Program-made: the position numbers and the translations under genes | Shown here: piece after piece, positions 21,100 to 34,800 of the stretch | Position numbering within the stretch: the first letter of the stretch is position 1 | How the letters are laid out: the number at the start of each line of letters is the position of its first letter | Assembly: GCF_049243985.1 (NCBI RefSeq) | Contig: NC_135373.1 | Span: 8,167,501 to 8,231,500, forward strand | DNA: 64,000 nucleotides | From: Paroedura picta | Taxonomy: Eukaryota; Chordata; Lepidosauria; Squamata; Gekkonidae | Direction: 5' to 3' | The notes under the pieces: model-generated | What the model was told of the DNA's origin: nothing | Databases searched by the model: none | Seen by the model: the letters and a program-made list of their open reading frames with translations, nothing else

Positions 21100-21945
21100 C
21101 TTGTTGACACCCGCTGAGGGCTGGCTGGAGGTGAATGCAACTGCCCCAGCATCCCGTGGGCCAGGCGTGCTGCTGTCATGCAGCATGCATGCCGTCAGGG
21201 TGAGCCGGGACCTGTGGCGCCTATATAAAGCGCCACGTGTGCGGGTCCCAGGCTAATTACCCAGGACACCACAGAGAGCAGCTTCCCTCTCACCCGCCCC
21301 ATGTTAATGTGCATACAGCCTGATTGTGTGTCTTGAGGGGTCGTTTCATGTTCAATAACTAGTCAAAGCTGCAGGTTTGCATGGGATGGAGCCTGTTGGC
21401 AGGGAGTCCCGTGGGCGATCGGACTCCCTGAAGTGTCTACCTAAGAGGCGGCATGTAAACAAGTGTGGCTGACCCTGCTGGGCGGCCAGGGGCTCGTTTG
21501 CCAGGCGGCCGGGGGATAGCCAAATGAGATGGGCACCTGTTGGCTCCCCCACATAGGTCGCTTCCAGTAGGGAAGATTACAGAAGGCAGGGGGAGCTGCT
21601 CTCCCGACTGGGAAAGGTGCGGATCTCCAGGGTGCCTCTGGACTCTTTGGGCTTTGGTGCAGTCCACTGACTGCTAGGTCAGGCTCCCTCTCCCATGCTG
21701 CGCCAACCCTCCCATGGGGAGGTAATAAAGCTGTGGCCATGTTTATACCCAACGTTGGTGTGTCATGTCTTATTCCAGTACATAATGCTCTCCTGCAAGT
21801 CAATAGACTTTAGCATGGAAGTATATTCACAGAAGCAGGTAACCAAGATTCTGAGGACCTTTAGCTTTGTCAGCTGTTCTTCAAAGAGTATCTCTGGGCC
21901 TTTCTGAAACTCTGCGTTCAGCTCCCTCAATTATGGAGGGAGCTA
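21100..21945 (+). repeat. LTR-like dispersed repeat, copy 1
   Basis: Contains a TATA-like tatataaag (about 21221), GC-rich R-like sequence, ataaag before 'ctgtggccatgtttatacc', and the shared end cttattccag...ctcctgcaagtc. It is related to copies at about 35890-36580 and 62152-62570. The layout suggests a solo LTR of an old element, but no internal genes are joined to it, so the class is open. Confidence 0.5.
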
Positions 21946-22179
21946 GGTCTTTGGTTGTGGTCAGAGCCAGAAATAATGGGGGGGGCCTTCTCAGGTTACA
22001 CAATAATATCCAGCGAACCCCACCCTGGGAGGTAGATGGCTGCAGGATTGGGGGGGGGAGGGATTCTACCGCCAATCTTTTTTGACCCTTTTGATGTTTT
22101 GTTGTTTTATGAGATGGCTTTCTATCATGTTTGTATTGTACCCCACCATGAGTCCCCAGAGAGTCGCTACAAAACTAAG
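21946..22179 (+). repeat. L2-like LINE tail pieces
   Basis: Fragments such as 'gtggtcagagccagaaataatgg' and 'accatgagtccccagagagtcgctac', which resemble the 3' tail seen at 63795-63880 and 44463. Confidence 0.45.
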
Positions 22180-22267
22180 GAATGAATGAATGAATGAATG
22201 AACCAACCAACCAACCAACCAACCAACCAACCAACCAACCAACCAACCAACAAACAAACAAACAAAT
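22180..22267 (+). repeat. (AATG)n-(AACC)n-(AAAC)n compound microsatellite
   Basis: Tandem tetranucleotides that shift unit along the run. They form the tail of the preceding LINE fragment. Confidence 0.9.
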
Positions 22268-22645
22268 CTTTCCATTGCCCCCATTACCATCTCATCATGA
22301 AAGGAGTGCTCTACCCCCAGCATGCCATTCAGGAGGTCTTCCTACAGCTGCCAGAATATGCCAGGAGCCACACTGACCCCAAATTGTACTCAGTTCACAT
22401 GGAAGGCACCCTTTTGTGTAGCGATCCCCTGAGCCTCACCTGAGGCAGCCTCAACTGACAGTCGCTGGCAAGTCAGAAGTTTAGTCTTGCAGCCTTAATC
22501 CATAACAACCGTAATGAAAAAAGTAAAACAAACAAGTGTGCTCAGACACAGCAATTCAATTTAAATTCAGACTAAACACTAATAAACAGAAAACCTTAGA
22601 ACATTACTGAAAAACCTTAGAACATTATTAAACAACCTTAGAACA

Positions 22646-22830
22646 TTAATGAAACACAATATTGCAACTATTTACAGGGCTATTGACGAAAAGCAATTTA
22701 GCAGAATTATGTACAAATTGAACGTCAATCTTTGGTTGTTGCAGGGCTGCCACTTGAGCACGCAGGGCACGCACTTCCCGGCTAAGAGCACGCCAGCCCT
22801 GCGTGTTTCCCAGCATGCGGTTCTCCATGG
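22646..22830 (-). CDS. Membrane gene, terminal coiled-coil exon
   Basis: 185 nt to TAA. AMENRMLGNTQGWRALS, then the heptad segment REVRALRAQVAALQQ, then a polar end. Acceptor cttcctttgcagtctcag. No obvious AATAAA stands close downstream, so the 3' end of the mRNA is not placed. Confidence 0.7.
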
Positions 22831-25800
22831 CTGAGACTGCAAAGGAAGGGAAAACAGGAATGCTTGAGACTCCTCTGGGCCAATCAAATGGCCCATGGAA
22901 CACAGAGGGCGGCATGGGGAGCCACTTACCTCTGCCCAGCAAACGCTGCTCCACTGAGCCCAGCGTGGAGATCAGCTGCAGGAGGTCCTCTTTTGTCACT
23001 GCCTCCATCTCAGGCCCTGCAGGGGAGGACACTGAAATGAGGACACTGGGCCCATCTGTGCACGGAGCACTTTGCTTGCTCACACATGCTGGGTGCTTTT
23101 CATGGGAGTGGAGATGGAGTCACTTACTAAAGCCTCCAGCCTGGTCCTGAGGTCCTGTAGGCTCCTCTGCAGCTGGGACAGGAATCCCTGTGGTGGATGA
23201 AAGTGGCCAGAGTCAGTTGGACAATCCACAACCCACTGCAAAGAGCCCCTGGGGAGTTGGGAGGGAGCAGGGAAGGGGCTAAATCTGCGGGTGACACGAG
23301 GTTGTTCGGGGAGGACTGTGAGGTGCTCCAGAGATCTCCAGAGATGGAGTCAGAAGTGGGACGGAAGGATCTTGGAGTCTTGATAGAGAACTCCGTGGAA
23401 AGGTGTGACAGTAACTAAAGGAAGGCCAGTGTGGTCCAGGGGATTATTCGGAAGGACACTGAAAACAAATTTCCCCCCTGTCCTAATCTGTGGCCTAGCC
23501 TCATTTGGAGCACCACGTACAGTTTTGGTGACCGGACCTCAGGAAAGGTATTCTAGCTTTGAAAAAGGGGGCAGGAAAGGGCAGGTGGAACGATGGAGGG
23601 GAAGGAACACTCTCCCTAGGAAGAAAGGTGAAAGAGGTCAGGGCTCCTTCCCTTGGAGAAACAAGGATTGAGGGTCACGGGACAGAGGGGGACAGAGGGA
23701 GGCATGGGACAGAGAAGGGAGAGAAAGAAGTTCTTTTCCCCCACTCTCACTATCCTCCTGGGCATCCAATGAAATCGCAGAGCAGCAGGAAGTCCTTCTT
23801 TACCCAAAGAGGTGGAATTTCCTGCCACAGGAAGTGGGAGCGGCTCTAAGCATCGTCAGCTTCGAGAGAGATTGAAGTAGAGGCCCAGGAGTGGCTCTTC
23901 CCCCCAAGGCATGAGTGGAATGCTCTACCTGGGGAAGGGATGCTCTGCCTCCTTGGTGTTTGGTGGGCCACAGTGGGAGGGCTTCTGGAGGTCCTGCCCC
24001 ACTGGAGGACCTCCTGATGGCATCTAGAGTTTGGCCACTGCCACCATGAGCTTTGGATCAGAGGGGCCATGGGCCCGATCCACCATGCCTTCTCTGATGT
24101 TCTCTTCTTCCAAAGCTCTGTTCAATGAACTTTCAAAACTGGATAGTTTTGTGGTTGGTACCCCCCTAAGGCACAGGTGCATTTCGCAGGAGGCTTGTTC
24201 TGTCGGAGACTAAAAAGAGCATCCTTTTTCACTTGGGCCAGTCTCCAACTTAGAGAGTGCACTTTTACTGGGTTGTTAATAAAGCCCAATGTGCCTTGGG
24301 GTGCATGAACACTCAGGCTTCCTCCTTTACTCTCCCATTCCCCGAAATTACAACAGATCATGAGGTGTCTGTCCGCCTGATGTGAAAGGTGTTGCTTTAA
24401 ATTCTAGATTTCCTTTGGGGCTGGCTTCAAAAGGAAGGCGAGTTCTTTGGAGGGTGGGCAGTGGGTTGGCCTTCCTGGTTGGCTGCATCTCTTACCAGCG
24501 TCCTCAGGTGCGGGGCCTCCCTGATCAATCTCCGGGGCCAGTTGCTCTGGTTTGTCTTCATGCTGAACAGCCCCGTTGCTCTGGCCGATGCCCTCGATGT
24601 TTTGTGGCTGTGAGGGAGAAGCAAAGAGGGTAAAGTTTTCAGTGCCACAAAACTCTTAGCACTACAAGCCCAAATGGGCCCCAAAGGAGGGGAAGCGACT
24701 GGAGAATCAGAACCCCACAGAGCTCCAAGAGACCGCAGAGGGCCATCTGTATCAGCCCCCCACATTCTGGGGGAATTAAATTCACACAAGCCAGTCTCTC
24801 CCTAAACAGTCTGCCACCCTCCGAGGCAGCCCCTTCCGTCTATGAACAACCATTCCTGTCAGAAAATGGTTCCTGATACTGAAGTGGAAACTCCTTTCCC
24901 GCTATTTGAAGCCCCCGTTCCCAGTGCAGGACTCCTAGTCCACACACGTTGGAGAACGCGCCTTCCAGGAGTTTCTGCCCCTGAATTTTCCTGTGCAAAA
25001 CACACAGACTTATCTAGAAAGTGCAGTGAAAGTGCTTTATCCAAGGTGTGCAGAATTGGTGCTTGACTCTACAGCTGCAGCAGACAAGTGCCCCCCCCCT
25101 CCTTCAACATGTCTCCCTTTCACGTAGTTGAACCCAGCGATCCTATCAGTCACCGACCTCTGTTAAGGGCAGCTGCACCCCCTGTGGCTGAGCCCAAGGA
25201 TGGCCCTGGAGACCCTCTCTTGGAAGCCCGGGGGGGGAACATGGCCACCATGACAGGGACCCTTCAGGGCACAGCCTTAAATTCAATGAGCCACAGCCAG
25301 ACATCTCTGCCAAGGTGAGTGGGGTCGTGGCTGCCTGTGCGGTCTGGCTGCCCTTCTCTCCAGTACCCTACCTTCACTCCTCCTCCACACTCCTCCTTCA
25401 CTCCTCCTCCACACTCCTCCTCCACAAGGAGGGTCCCCTTTGGCTAGTCACAGTCCTATCACAGAACTGTTCTAATAGAGAACAGATGGAATCCTTGGGG
25501 GGGGGGGAGCCTGAATGTGGCACACAACCTTAGACTATACCAGTGACTGGAGACAGGAGAGAATCCTTAGTGGGAAAGGGCGGCGGGGGGGGGGCTCCCC
25601 TAAGCCATCTTTGTGTCAAGATTAAGAACGGTGCCCTCTAATTGCTGGGATTGATTCCTCACTGCTCTTCCACATACTGGGTGTCCTTGGGGTAGTCGCA
25701 GTGCTGTCAGAGCTGTTTTCACATGGCTCGCTCAGCCCTACCTACCTCAAAGGGTTTCTGTATTGGGGAGAGGATGGGAAGGGGATGGCAAGCTCCCAGC

Positions 25801-28800
25801 AGTCTGTGCAAATGTCAGCCCTAGTTTGGCCCTTAGATTTGGTTTGAATAGGTGAGGTGACATTCAGGGGAAAACACTGCCTAGTAGTATCCCTTTGACC
25901 CAAATAACCATCCATTATGGATGCAGGTTCTGTTTGAACCTGGGTCCTTGGTTTGTTTTCTCTAAGGAATAGGGGATCTTTCAAGGTGTTACCCACTTCC
26001 ACATGTTGGCTGCTTGGCCCTGGAGTGTCCTCCGATGGTGATGGAGTCCTTCCATCTGCTTCTAAATTGGGCCTGGGTGGATCGGGCCACAGTTGATCAA
26101 TCTGTGAAGGAAAGTTTCCACTTGTGGTTGGGAACGGAGTCTTTGGACTACTCCAAAGACAAATTCAACCCGTCTGCTCCCAATTCTTCCCCCGGCTTTC
26201 AAAGGAATGTAATAATTTCAGAAGATCTACGTATGTGGAATGGGGGATCTTTCGAGGTGTTACCCACATCCACATGTTGACTGCTTGGCCCTGGAGTGGC
26301 CTCCGATGGTGATGGAGTCCGTCTATCTGCTTCTAATATGGGCCTGGATGGATCGGGCCACAGTTGATCAATCTGTGAAGGAAAGTTTCCACTTGTGGTC
26401 AGGAACAGAGTCTTTGGACTACTCCAAACACAAATTCAACCTGTCTGCTCCCAATTCTTCCCCCGGCTTTCAAAGGAACGTAATAATTTCAGAAGATCTA
26501 CATGTGTGGAATGGGGGATCTTTCGAGGTGTTACCCACATCCACAGGTTGGCTCCTTGGCCCTGGAGTGTCCTCCAATAGTGATGGAAATCTTTTTCCTT
26601 CAAATCTGGGCTTGGGTAGACTGGGCCACAGTTGATCAATCTGTGAAAGAAAGTTTCCACTTGTGGTCGGGAATGGAGTCTTTGGAGTCTTGTTCCCTCA
26701 GTGTGATTCCTTCAATGACCAGCCTGTAGACCATTTCAGCTGTCTTGCCATTGGCCGAATTCTGGAACTCTTGGCCCCTGATATGGGTCTCACCCCATGA
26801 ATATTTAGCATGTTTAAAAATGGAACACAAATAAGGTAACTCCCACTCATTTTGGAATCCGAGGCCTGTCATGAGACCCCAGGGTTTCCTGAAACCTGGT
26901 TGAGAAACCTGCTCTCTTTCAGAGGGAGAGCCATCAAGTGGAGGCAGAAGGGTCTTCGGGGAATGGCCTGTCTATCCCTAGAACTCTCTCATAGAGAGAG
27001 GCCCCCTTTCAAGTCTGAGACTAGGAGAAACCACAAAGCCCTTTTCTCCCAACAATCAAGGTAGCATTCATCCCCGGAGGGTGGGGGCGGCAACCTCTGG
27101 CTCTCTGGATGTCCATGGAGTGCATGGCAGGGGCTCATGGTAATCGTAGTCCATAGACATGTGGAGAGCCTCAGCTTGGCCACCCCCTGCAGGATGCCGC
27201 TGCCTGCCTCTGTGCAGAGCCCCTGGCCTTCCTAGGAAGTCTCCCATCTGGGTCCTAATCAGGGCTGTGCTTTAGAGGTCAGATGTGGTCAGGCTAGCCT
27301 GCCCCTCCACAACAGAGTCTGGTCACCCTACTAAAAAAAAACATCTTACCCACTCTGACAGCTCCTACCTCTAGTCCTAGGTTATAGGGTTTTTTAGGTT
27401 AACCGTGGTCTGTATTTCATCCTGAATAAACTATTGCCATGATGAATTTCTAGCCTGACTGCCTATGACGGTCTAGTCCTTCCTATCCCCAGTCCCTTGA
27501 GAGGTCTGATCCTTGATAACGGAGTGACTTCTTTGCAGCAGGAAGACGCTCAGATAACGGGACTCTGAGGCACCAGCCCCTGTTCAGTTGGACATTTCCA
27601 CACCCGGGAGCTCCTCAAATTCCTTAGGAAACTCTGTTTAATCCAGTGGTTCTCAACCGGCCTAATGCCGCGACCCTTTAATACAGTTCCTCCTGTTGTG
27701 GTGAGCCCCAAACATTAAATTATGCAAGGGTTCTTTCACAGAAATTAAATCGAAAGTGACTGATGCCGTGAAGATCCATTGTTCATGATGGTATATAAAT
27801 GTGGGTTTTTCCCAGGGTTTCTCAGTTCAGTTCTGCCTCTTGCCCCGCCGAGCTGTGCCGCAACCTGGATCTCCTGGAATGGTTGGTGGCCGAGCGTGGG
27901 CGACTGCAGGAGGAGTGGCAACAGTGCCAGCCCCTCCCCCCCCCCCGGCCAAGTGGCTTGCCCTGCCGCGGCCCCTGTGAAAGGGTTGTTTGACCCACAA
28001 AGGGGTCCCTTCCCCCAGGTTGAGAACCACTGGTTTAATCTATCTCCCAACTACCGGTCCCCAACCACGGCCACCTCCCATGGCTTATGGGAAATCAGTG
28101 GCCGGATTGGAGGCTTCTGTAGGCTTTGATTCCTGCTTTTGATATCTCTGCGCCCAAAAGGAACTTTGTAGAAGTTACCAATAAATCAGATTCCCTGAGT
28201 CTTTCCAGAAGTTGCTGGCCCTCTTTCATCCTCTTTTGACGCTCCAGCTTCTCCATTGTTTGTCGCTCCTGAATCTGAAAGAGTTATCATGGGTCAGGAA
28301 TTAGAGCATTCAGATCCTGACTTCTATACACATTTGAAACAGTTTTATCGCTTTTTACCAAGGGCCTAAAAACTCCTGAGAAGAAGTAGCCCTCAGGGAA
28401 AGTTCTGAAAAGTCTGCTTCCTAGAATGTGTAACACTTCTTCAGTCACCCCACACCAAACCACAGAGTGCTCTTTGTTCTTTGACTTTCTTCATGCATAG
28501 TTTGCCAGACGCAAGGTGGATCTTGCATGTTCTCTTTTGCCACTGGTGACCCAAGTGCTTCAGTTGCCATTGAGAAGTCTCCATGTTCTGGACCCTGGTT
28601 CCCCCCTGACCCCTTCTCCATCCCTTGCCCTGTTTTCTCCCCATTGAAATTGTGTCTCTCTGAAGGCCTAGCTTGGTCATCCTCCCTGGTTCTTGTCATT
28701 CTTCAGACTGTCCTGGTCTGTGAATGGGTATTTTCTCTCCCCTGAATGAGTCTAAGCGTGTTTACATGGAGACTGAGGCACCAGGAGGTGTAGGTTGTGC

Positions 28801-31800
28801 TGTTCCGAAATTCAATCTGCTCTACTATTAAAACACAGTGTAAGATAGTGATGTTGTTACAGGGGGAACAGATGGTCGCACTCTTGATTGTGTTATTCCT
28901 TGTTTGGGTTGACCTACACTGGCTTTCCCAAGAGTTTTGCAAGAGCTACCTGTGCCCCTGTTTTCATACATGTGTTTATGTTCCGTGCTGTGCCAAGACT
29001 GGCCATCCAACCTGCTTCCCAGGGTTGTGAGGGGGCCCGAAATCAGGCACATGGCTCCATTCTGATTGAAATCAGACCTCCAAAGAAAAGGCAAATACCT
29101 GGACGATTCTGGAATCATCACCCTTCTAAACGTTACTGAAAACAAGGTTTGACTACGGGAACAAATTCCATCCCACCCCTGCTGATTTTTCCTCCCGCTT
29201 TGAATGGAAAATAATAATTTTAGAAGACACACCTCGGCAAACATGATCTTTCTTTCTTCGAAGGCATCTTTCTTGGTTTTCTTCTTTTTAACTTGTGGGA
29301 TGCCCCAAGGATTCTGCTAATGAGAAAAAGCATGGGCCATTCTAGGGGTGGATTTCCCAAGCATCCCGTCCCAGCAGGAACAGGCCAGGGTGCCCTCAGC
29401 CAGGTTGGAACAGGGCTCTGTCTTCTAGCTCAAGATCGTCCTCTCTGTCTGGCAGCTGGGCCCCAGCACCCACAGCAGACAAACCCCTTTCACCCCTTCC
29501 CTGTTGTGGGAAAGTTATGGGAATGCGATTGTAAGCGGCTTTGAGACTCCTTCGGCGAGAGAAAAGTGGCATATAATAACCAACTCTTTTTCTTCTTCTT
29601 CTTCTCTTATATCCACATTCCTTACAATCCCCTCTCCCTTTTATTTTGTTTTATTCAGGACAATGTGGCTGTCATGTGACGTTAGTAGTATGCAATACAA
29701 ATCTAACTCTCTGGTCCCAGGACAAGAGACCTTGCCAGCACAGCTTGTCACTTGCCTGCTTGGGCAGAGACGGAAGGGGCAAACAACTAGTCTCTTTTAA
29801 TTATTTCTTTTTGCAACTGGGAAAGTGCCTGCTATTAATTCTTCCTTCACAGGGCAACTGAGGCTCCAGGCTGTACCGATTGTGCTGCTTTGGATCTCTA
29901 CGTGTCAGAGAGTTGTGTCGTTTGAGTGGCAGCCGATTTTCACTCTCCTGGTTCTATCATTTTGAGTTTGGGATGACACCCGCTGGCTGTCTCCAGACTT
30001 TTGGAAGAGCTACCCTTACCACAATGTTCATACACTCTTCTAACTGTTATTTATCCATGTTTCCTATTTTGTCCAGACTAGGCATCCAGTGTGTTTGCCA
30101 GGGCTGTTAGTGGGCCCCTGAAATTAGGCACATTTCTGTTTCCTGATCCAAATCAGGCCCCAGAATAAAGACTGGGTGGGATCCTGGCATTTTAGGAATG
30201 ACCTGCTGTCAAAGTAGAACCAAAAATCTCCTGAGAAAAAAAATTTCACCCCGATATTCTGACTCTTCTTCCTTTTTTACAAGAAAACTAATAATAATTT
30301 TAGAAGATTTACCTGTCCATAGATGTTGTTCTTTCTTTCATCCCCTGAATATTTTCTTTGTGGTGGAATCCACGGTTTCTGGTGCAGAGAGAAAAAATTC
30401 TTGATCACTCCAGGTATGGAATTCGCAAACACAAATTCCCATCATGAACATTTCAAGATGCCCTCAGCCATGTCAGGATATGGCTCTGACTCCTAGCTCA
30501 GTATGCCTTTTCTGCCCAGCAGCCATGTTTCCTGTCTTGTCCAGACTAGGTATCCAGTGGGTTTGCCAGGGCTGTCAGCAGGCCCCTGAAATCGGGCACA
30601 TTTCTGAGTCCTGATCCAAATCAGGCCCCAGAATAATGACTGGCTGGGTGGGATCCTGCCATTTTAGGAATGGCCTGCCGCTGAGGTAGAACCGAAAATG
30701 AGGTTCTCCTGAGCACAAAAATTTAACCTCAATGTTGCAGACTCTTCCTCCTGTTTTCCAAGAAAGATATGTTTGCCATGGCTGTCAGAGGGCACCCAAA
30801 ATCAGGCACATTTCTGAGTCCTGATCCCAATCAGGCCCCAGAATAAAGACTGGGTGGGTGGGATCCTGGCATATCTACTGCCGCAGAAGTAGAACCGAAA
30901 ATGAGGTTCTCCTGAGCACAAAAATTTAACCCCAATGATGCTGACTTTTCCTCCTGTTTTACAAGAAAGATAATAATAATTTTAGAAGATCTACCTGTCC
31001 ATAGATGGTGTACTTTCTTTCATCCCCTGCTTTTTTCTTTTTAACCTGTGGTGCAATCCACGGTTTCTGGTGCAGAGAGAAAAAATTCTTGGTCACTCCA
31101 GGTATGGAACTCACAAACACCAATTCCCATCATGAACATGTCAAGGTGCTCTCAGCCCGTTGAGAATATGAATCTATCTTCTACCTCCATATAGTCTTTT
31201 CTGCCCAGCACCCAGCCTCCAGCATTGAAGGAAGACAATCATCTTTCTTGCACCAGATTTCTGGGAACCTTTAACTAGGGAAGGGCTGACCAGCCTACTG
31301 GCAACCAGCCAGAACTGTGTGGTCTGCCTGTATTCTGGATCCTAGCAGTGGTCAGCAGTGGGAGGCCACAGCCAGGGAGGAACAAAGGGTCTCTTCCAAG
31401 CAGCCATTGACCTTTTAACACCCCCAGCCAGCACCAGGCTCAGCACCTCTTGGATTGTGCCTGTTCTGTGAAAGAAGACTGCGACCCAACTAGGGGAGAT
31501 TATTGGAAGAACCAAACCAGAGAGAACAGAGAACCTACATACCAGAAGGCAAAGGGCCTGAATCCTAGAATGTGTAATGTGTTGCAAGGCATCAATGAAG
31601 CTGCCAGTTTGAATGGAACATAATAATTTTATAATACACACCTGGGCAAACCTGGTGTTTCCTCTTTGGAAGACATCTTCCTCGGTCTTCTTTTTTTCAA
31701 ATTTTGGGGGGCCCCAAGCCTTCTTCTAATGGAAAAAGCATTGGTCGTTTTAGGGGTGGCTTTCCCAAGCATCCCATCCCAGCAGGAACAGGCCAGGGTG

Positions 31801-34800
31801 CCCTCAGCCAGGTTGGAACAGGGCTCTGTCTTCTAGCTCAAGATTGTCCTCTCTGTCTGGCAGCTGACAAACCCCTTTCACGCCCCAGATTTAGTTGGGG
31901 GAAACAACTAGTCTCTTTTAAGTATTTCCTTTTACAACTGGGAAAGAGTCTGCTATTAATTCCTAACATGGACAGTTTAATTTCTCCCTTGTTTTTGTGA
32001 ACTACAACTGAACTCAAGAGGACTGATTAGCTGTTTGAGCAAAGAATTATCCTATGTCATAAAGTGGATACTCTGACACAGTTTACTGATTTGCTATTTA
32101 TTTACCTTTTCTATATATCTGAATTCTCATGATTCTTGTTCCATTTTGCCTGAGGAAGTGAGCCTGCATATGAGAGCTCAGGCCTGGAATAAATCTTTGT
32201 GGGTCTTAAAGGTTCTTAGGACTCCATTCTGCTGCTCGAGACTAACAGGGAAACTGAGGCTACAGGCTGTGCAGATGGTGCTGTTTTGAGATTCATTTGT
32301 ATCTATAAGTGTTGTTCGAATGACAGCAGATTTTCTCTCCCCTGGTTCTCTCCTTCTGAGTTTGGGATGACACCTGCTGGCTCTCTCCAGACTTTTTCTT
32401 CTAACTGTAGTTTAACCATGTTTCCTGTTTTGTTCAGACTAGGCATCCAGTGTGTTTGCCACGGCTGTCAGAGGGCACCCAAAATCAGCACATTTCTGAG
32501 TCCTGATCCAAATCAGACCCCAGAATAAAGACTGGCTGGGTAGAATCCTGGCATTTTAGGAGTGACCTCCCGCAGAAGTAGAACCGAAAATGAGGTTCTC
32601 CTGAGCACAAAAATTTAACCCCAATGATGCTGGCTCTTCCTCCTGTTTTACAAGAAAGATAATAATAATTTTAGAAGATCTACCTGTCCATAGATGGTGT
32701 ACTTTCTTTCTACCTGTCCATAGATGGTGTGCTTTCTTTCATCCCCTGCTTTTTTCTTTTCAACCTGTGGTGCAATCCACGGTTTCTGGTGCAGAGAAAA
32801 AATTCTTGGTCACTCCAGGTATGGAATTCACAAAAGACAATTCCCATCATGAACATGTCAAGGTGCCCTCAGTCCGGTGAGAATATGAATCTATCTTCTA
32901 CCTCCTTATTGTCTTTTCTGCCCAGCAGCCAGACTCCAGCATTGAAGGCAGACTAACATCTTTCCTGCACCAGATTTCTGGGAACCTTTAACTAAGGAAG
33001 GGCTGACCAGCCAACTGGCAGCCAGCTGGAACTGTGTGCTCTGCCTGTGTTCTGGATCCTAGCAGTGGTCAGCAGTGGGAGGCCACAGCCAGAGAGGAAC
33101 AAAGGGTCTCTTCCAAGCAGTCGTTGGCCTTTTAACACCCGCAGCCAGCACCAGGCTCAGCACCTCTTGGACTGTGTCTGTTCCTACCCAAGATTGCTAC
33201 CCAACTAGGGGAGATGATTGGAACCAGAGAGGTCAGAGAACCAGCATTGCAGAGGGAAAAGGGCCTGAATCCCAGAATGTATAATGTGTTGCAAGGCACC
33301 AGTGGAGCTGCCAGTTTGAATGGAATGTAATTATTATTTAATACACACCTGGATAAACCTGGTGTTTCCTCTTTGGAAGATATCTTCCTCGGTCTTCTTA
33401 TTTTCACGTTGTGGGATTCCCCAAGTTTTCTGCTAATGAGAAAAACCATTGGACAATTTAGGGGTGGCTTTCCCAAGCTTCCCACCCCAGCAGGAACAGG
33501 CCAGGGTGCCCTCGGCCAGGTTGGAACAGGGCTCTGTCTTCTAGCTCAGGATTGTCTTCTCTGTCTGGCAGCTGGGCCCCAGCACCCAAGGCAGACAAAC
33601 CCCTTTCACACCCCAGATTTAGTTGTGGCAAACAACTAGTCTCTTTTAAGTATTTCCTTTTACAACTGGGAAAGAGTCTGCTATTAATTCCTAACATGGA
33701 CAGTTTAATTTCTCCCTTGTTTTTGTGAACTACAACTGAACTCAAGAGGACTGATTAGCTGTTTGAGCAAAGAAGTCTCCTATGGCATAATGTGGATACT
33801 ATGACACAGTTTACTGATTTGCTACTTATTTACCTTTTCTATATATCTGCATTCTCATCATTCTTGTTCCATTTGGTCAGAGGAAATGTGCCTGCACATG
33901 AAAGCTCACGCCTTGAATAAATCTTTGTGGGTCTTAAAGGTGCTACAGGCCTCAATTATGCTGTTTGTGACTTACTCGGCTAACTGCAAGAATCTATTCT
34001 TTGTTGAGGAGAGAGGAAGGGAAGGAGATTGTAAGCGGCTCTGGGACTCCTTCAGGGAGCAAAAAGGAGGGTATAAATACCAACTCTCTTCTTCATTCAC
34101 AGGAAACTGATGCTCCAGGCTGTGCAGATTGTGCTGCTTTGAGATTCATTTGGATCTATACTAGTCAGAGAGTTGTGTTGTTTGAGCGGCAGCAGATTTT
34201 CTCTCCCCTGGTTCTCTCCTTCTGAGTTTGGGATGACACCTGCTGGCTCTCTCAAGACTTTTGGAAGAGCTACGCTTGCCACAATGTTCATACATTCTTC
34301 TAACTGGAGTTTATCCATGTTTCCTGTTTTGTCCAGACTAGGCATCCAGTGTGTTTGCCACGGCTGTCAGAGGGCACCCGAAATCAGGCACATTTCTGAG
34401 TCCTGATCCCAATCAGGCCCCAGAATAAAGACTGGCTGGGTGGGATCCTGGCATTTTAGGAATGATCTGCCGCAGAAGTAGAACCAAAAATGAGGTTCTC
34501 CTGAGCACAAAAATTTAACCCCAATGTTGCTGACTCTTCTTCCTGTTTTGGAAGAAAGATAATAATAATTTTAGAAGCTCTACCTGTCCATAGATGGAGT
34601 ACTTTCTTTCATCCCCTGCTTTTTTCCTATCAAATTGTGGCGCAATCCACGGTTGCTGGTGCAGAGAGAAAAAATATTGGTCACTCCAGGTATGGAACTC
34701 ACAAACACCAATTCCCATCATGAACATGTCAAGGTGCCCTCAGCCCGGTGAGAATATGAATCTATCTTCTACCTCCATATAGTCTTTTCTGCCCAGCAGC

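Larger units (their letters stand above)
25971..26690 (-). repeat. Tandem repeat of about 272 bp, 2.6 units, carrying type-C cassettes
   Basis: Units start at about 25971, 26241 and 26515, each with ggggatctttcgaggtgttacccac. Each unit holds one 60-nt cassette-like stretch plus its downstream intron. Confidence 0.8.

Noticed and set aside
22930-23187. Reading exon 23128-23187 as FLSQLQRSLQDLRTRLEAL (coiled coil)
   Set aside because: Attractive as protein, but its phase does not match either neighbour, whereas GIPVPAAEEPTGPQDQAGGF keeps the whole model in frame.
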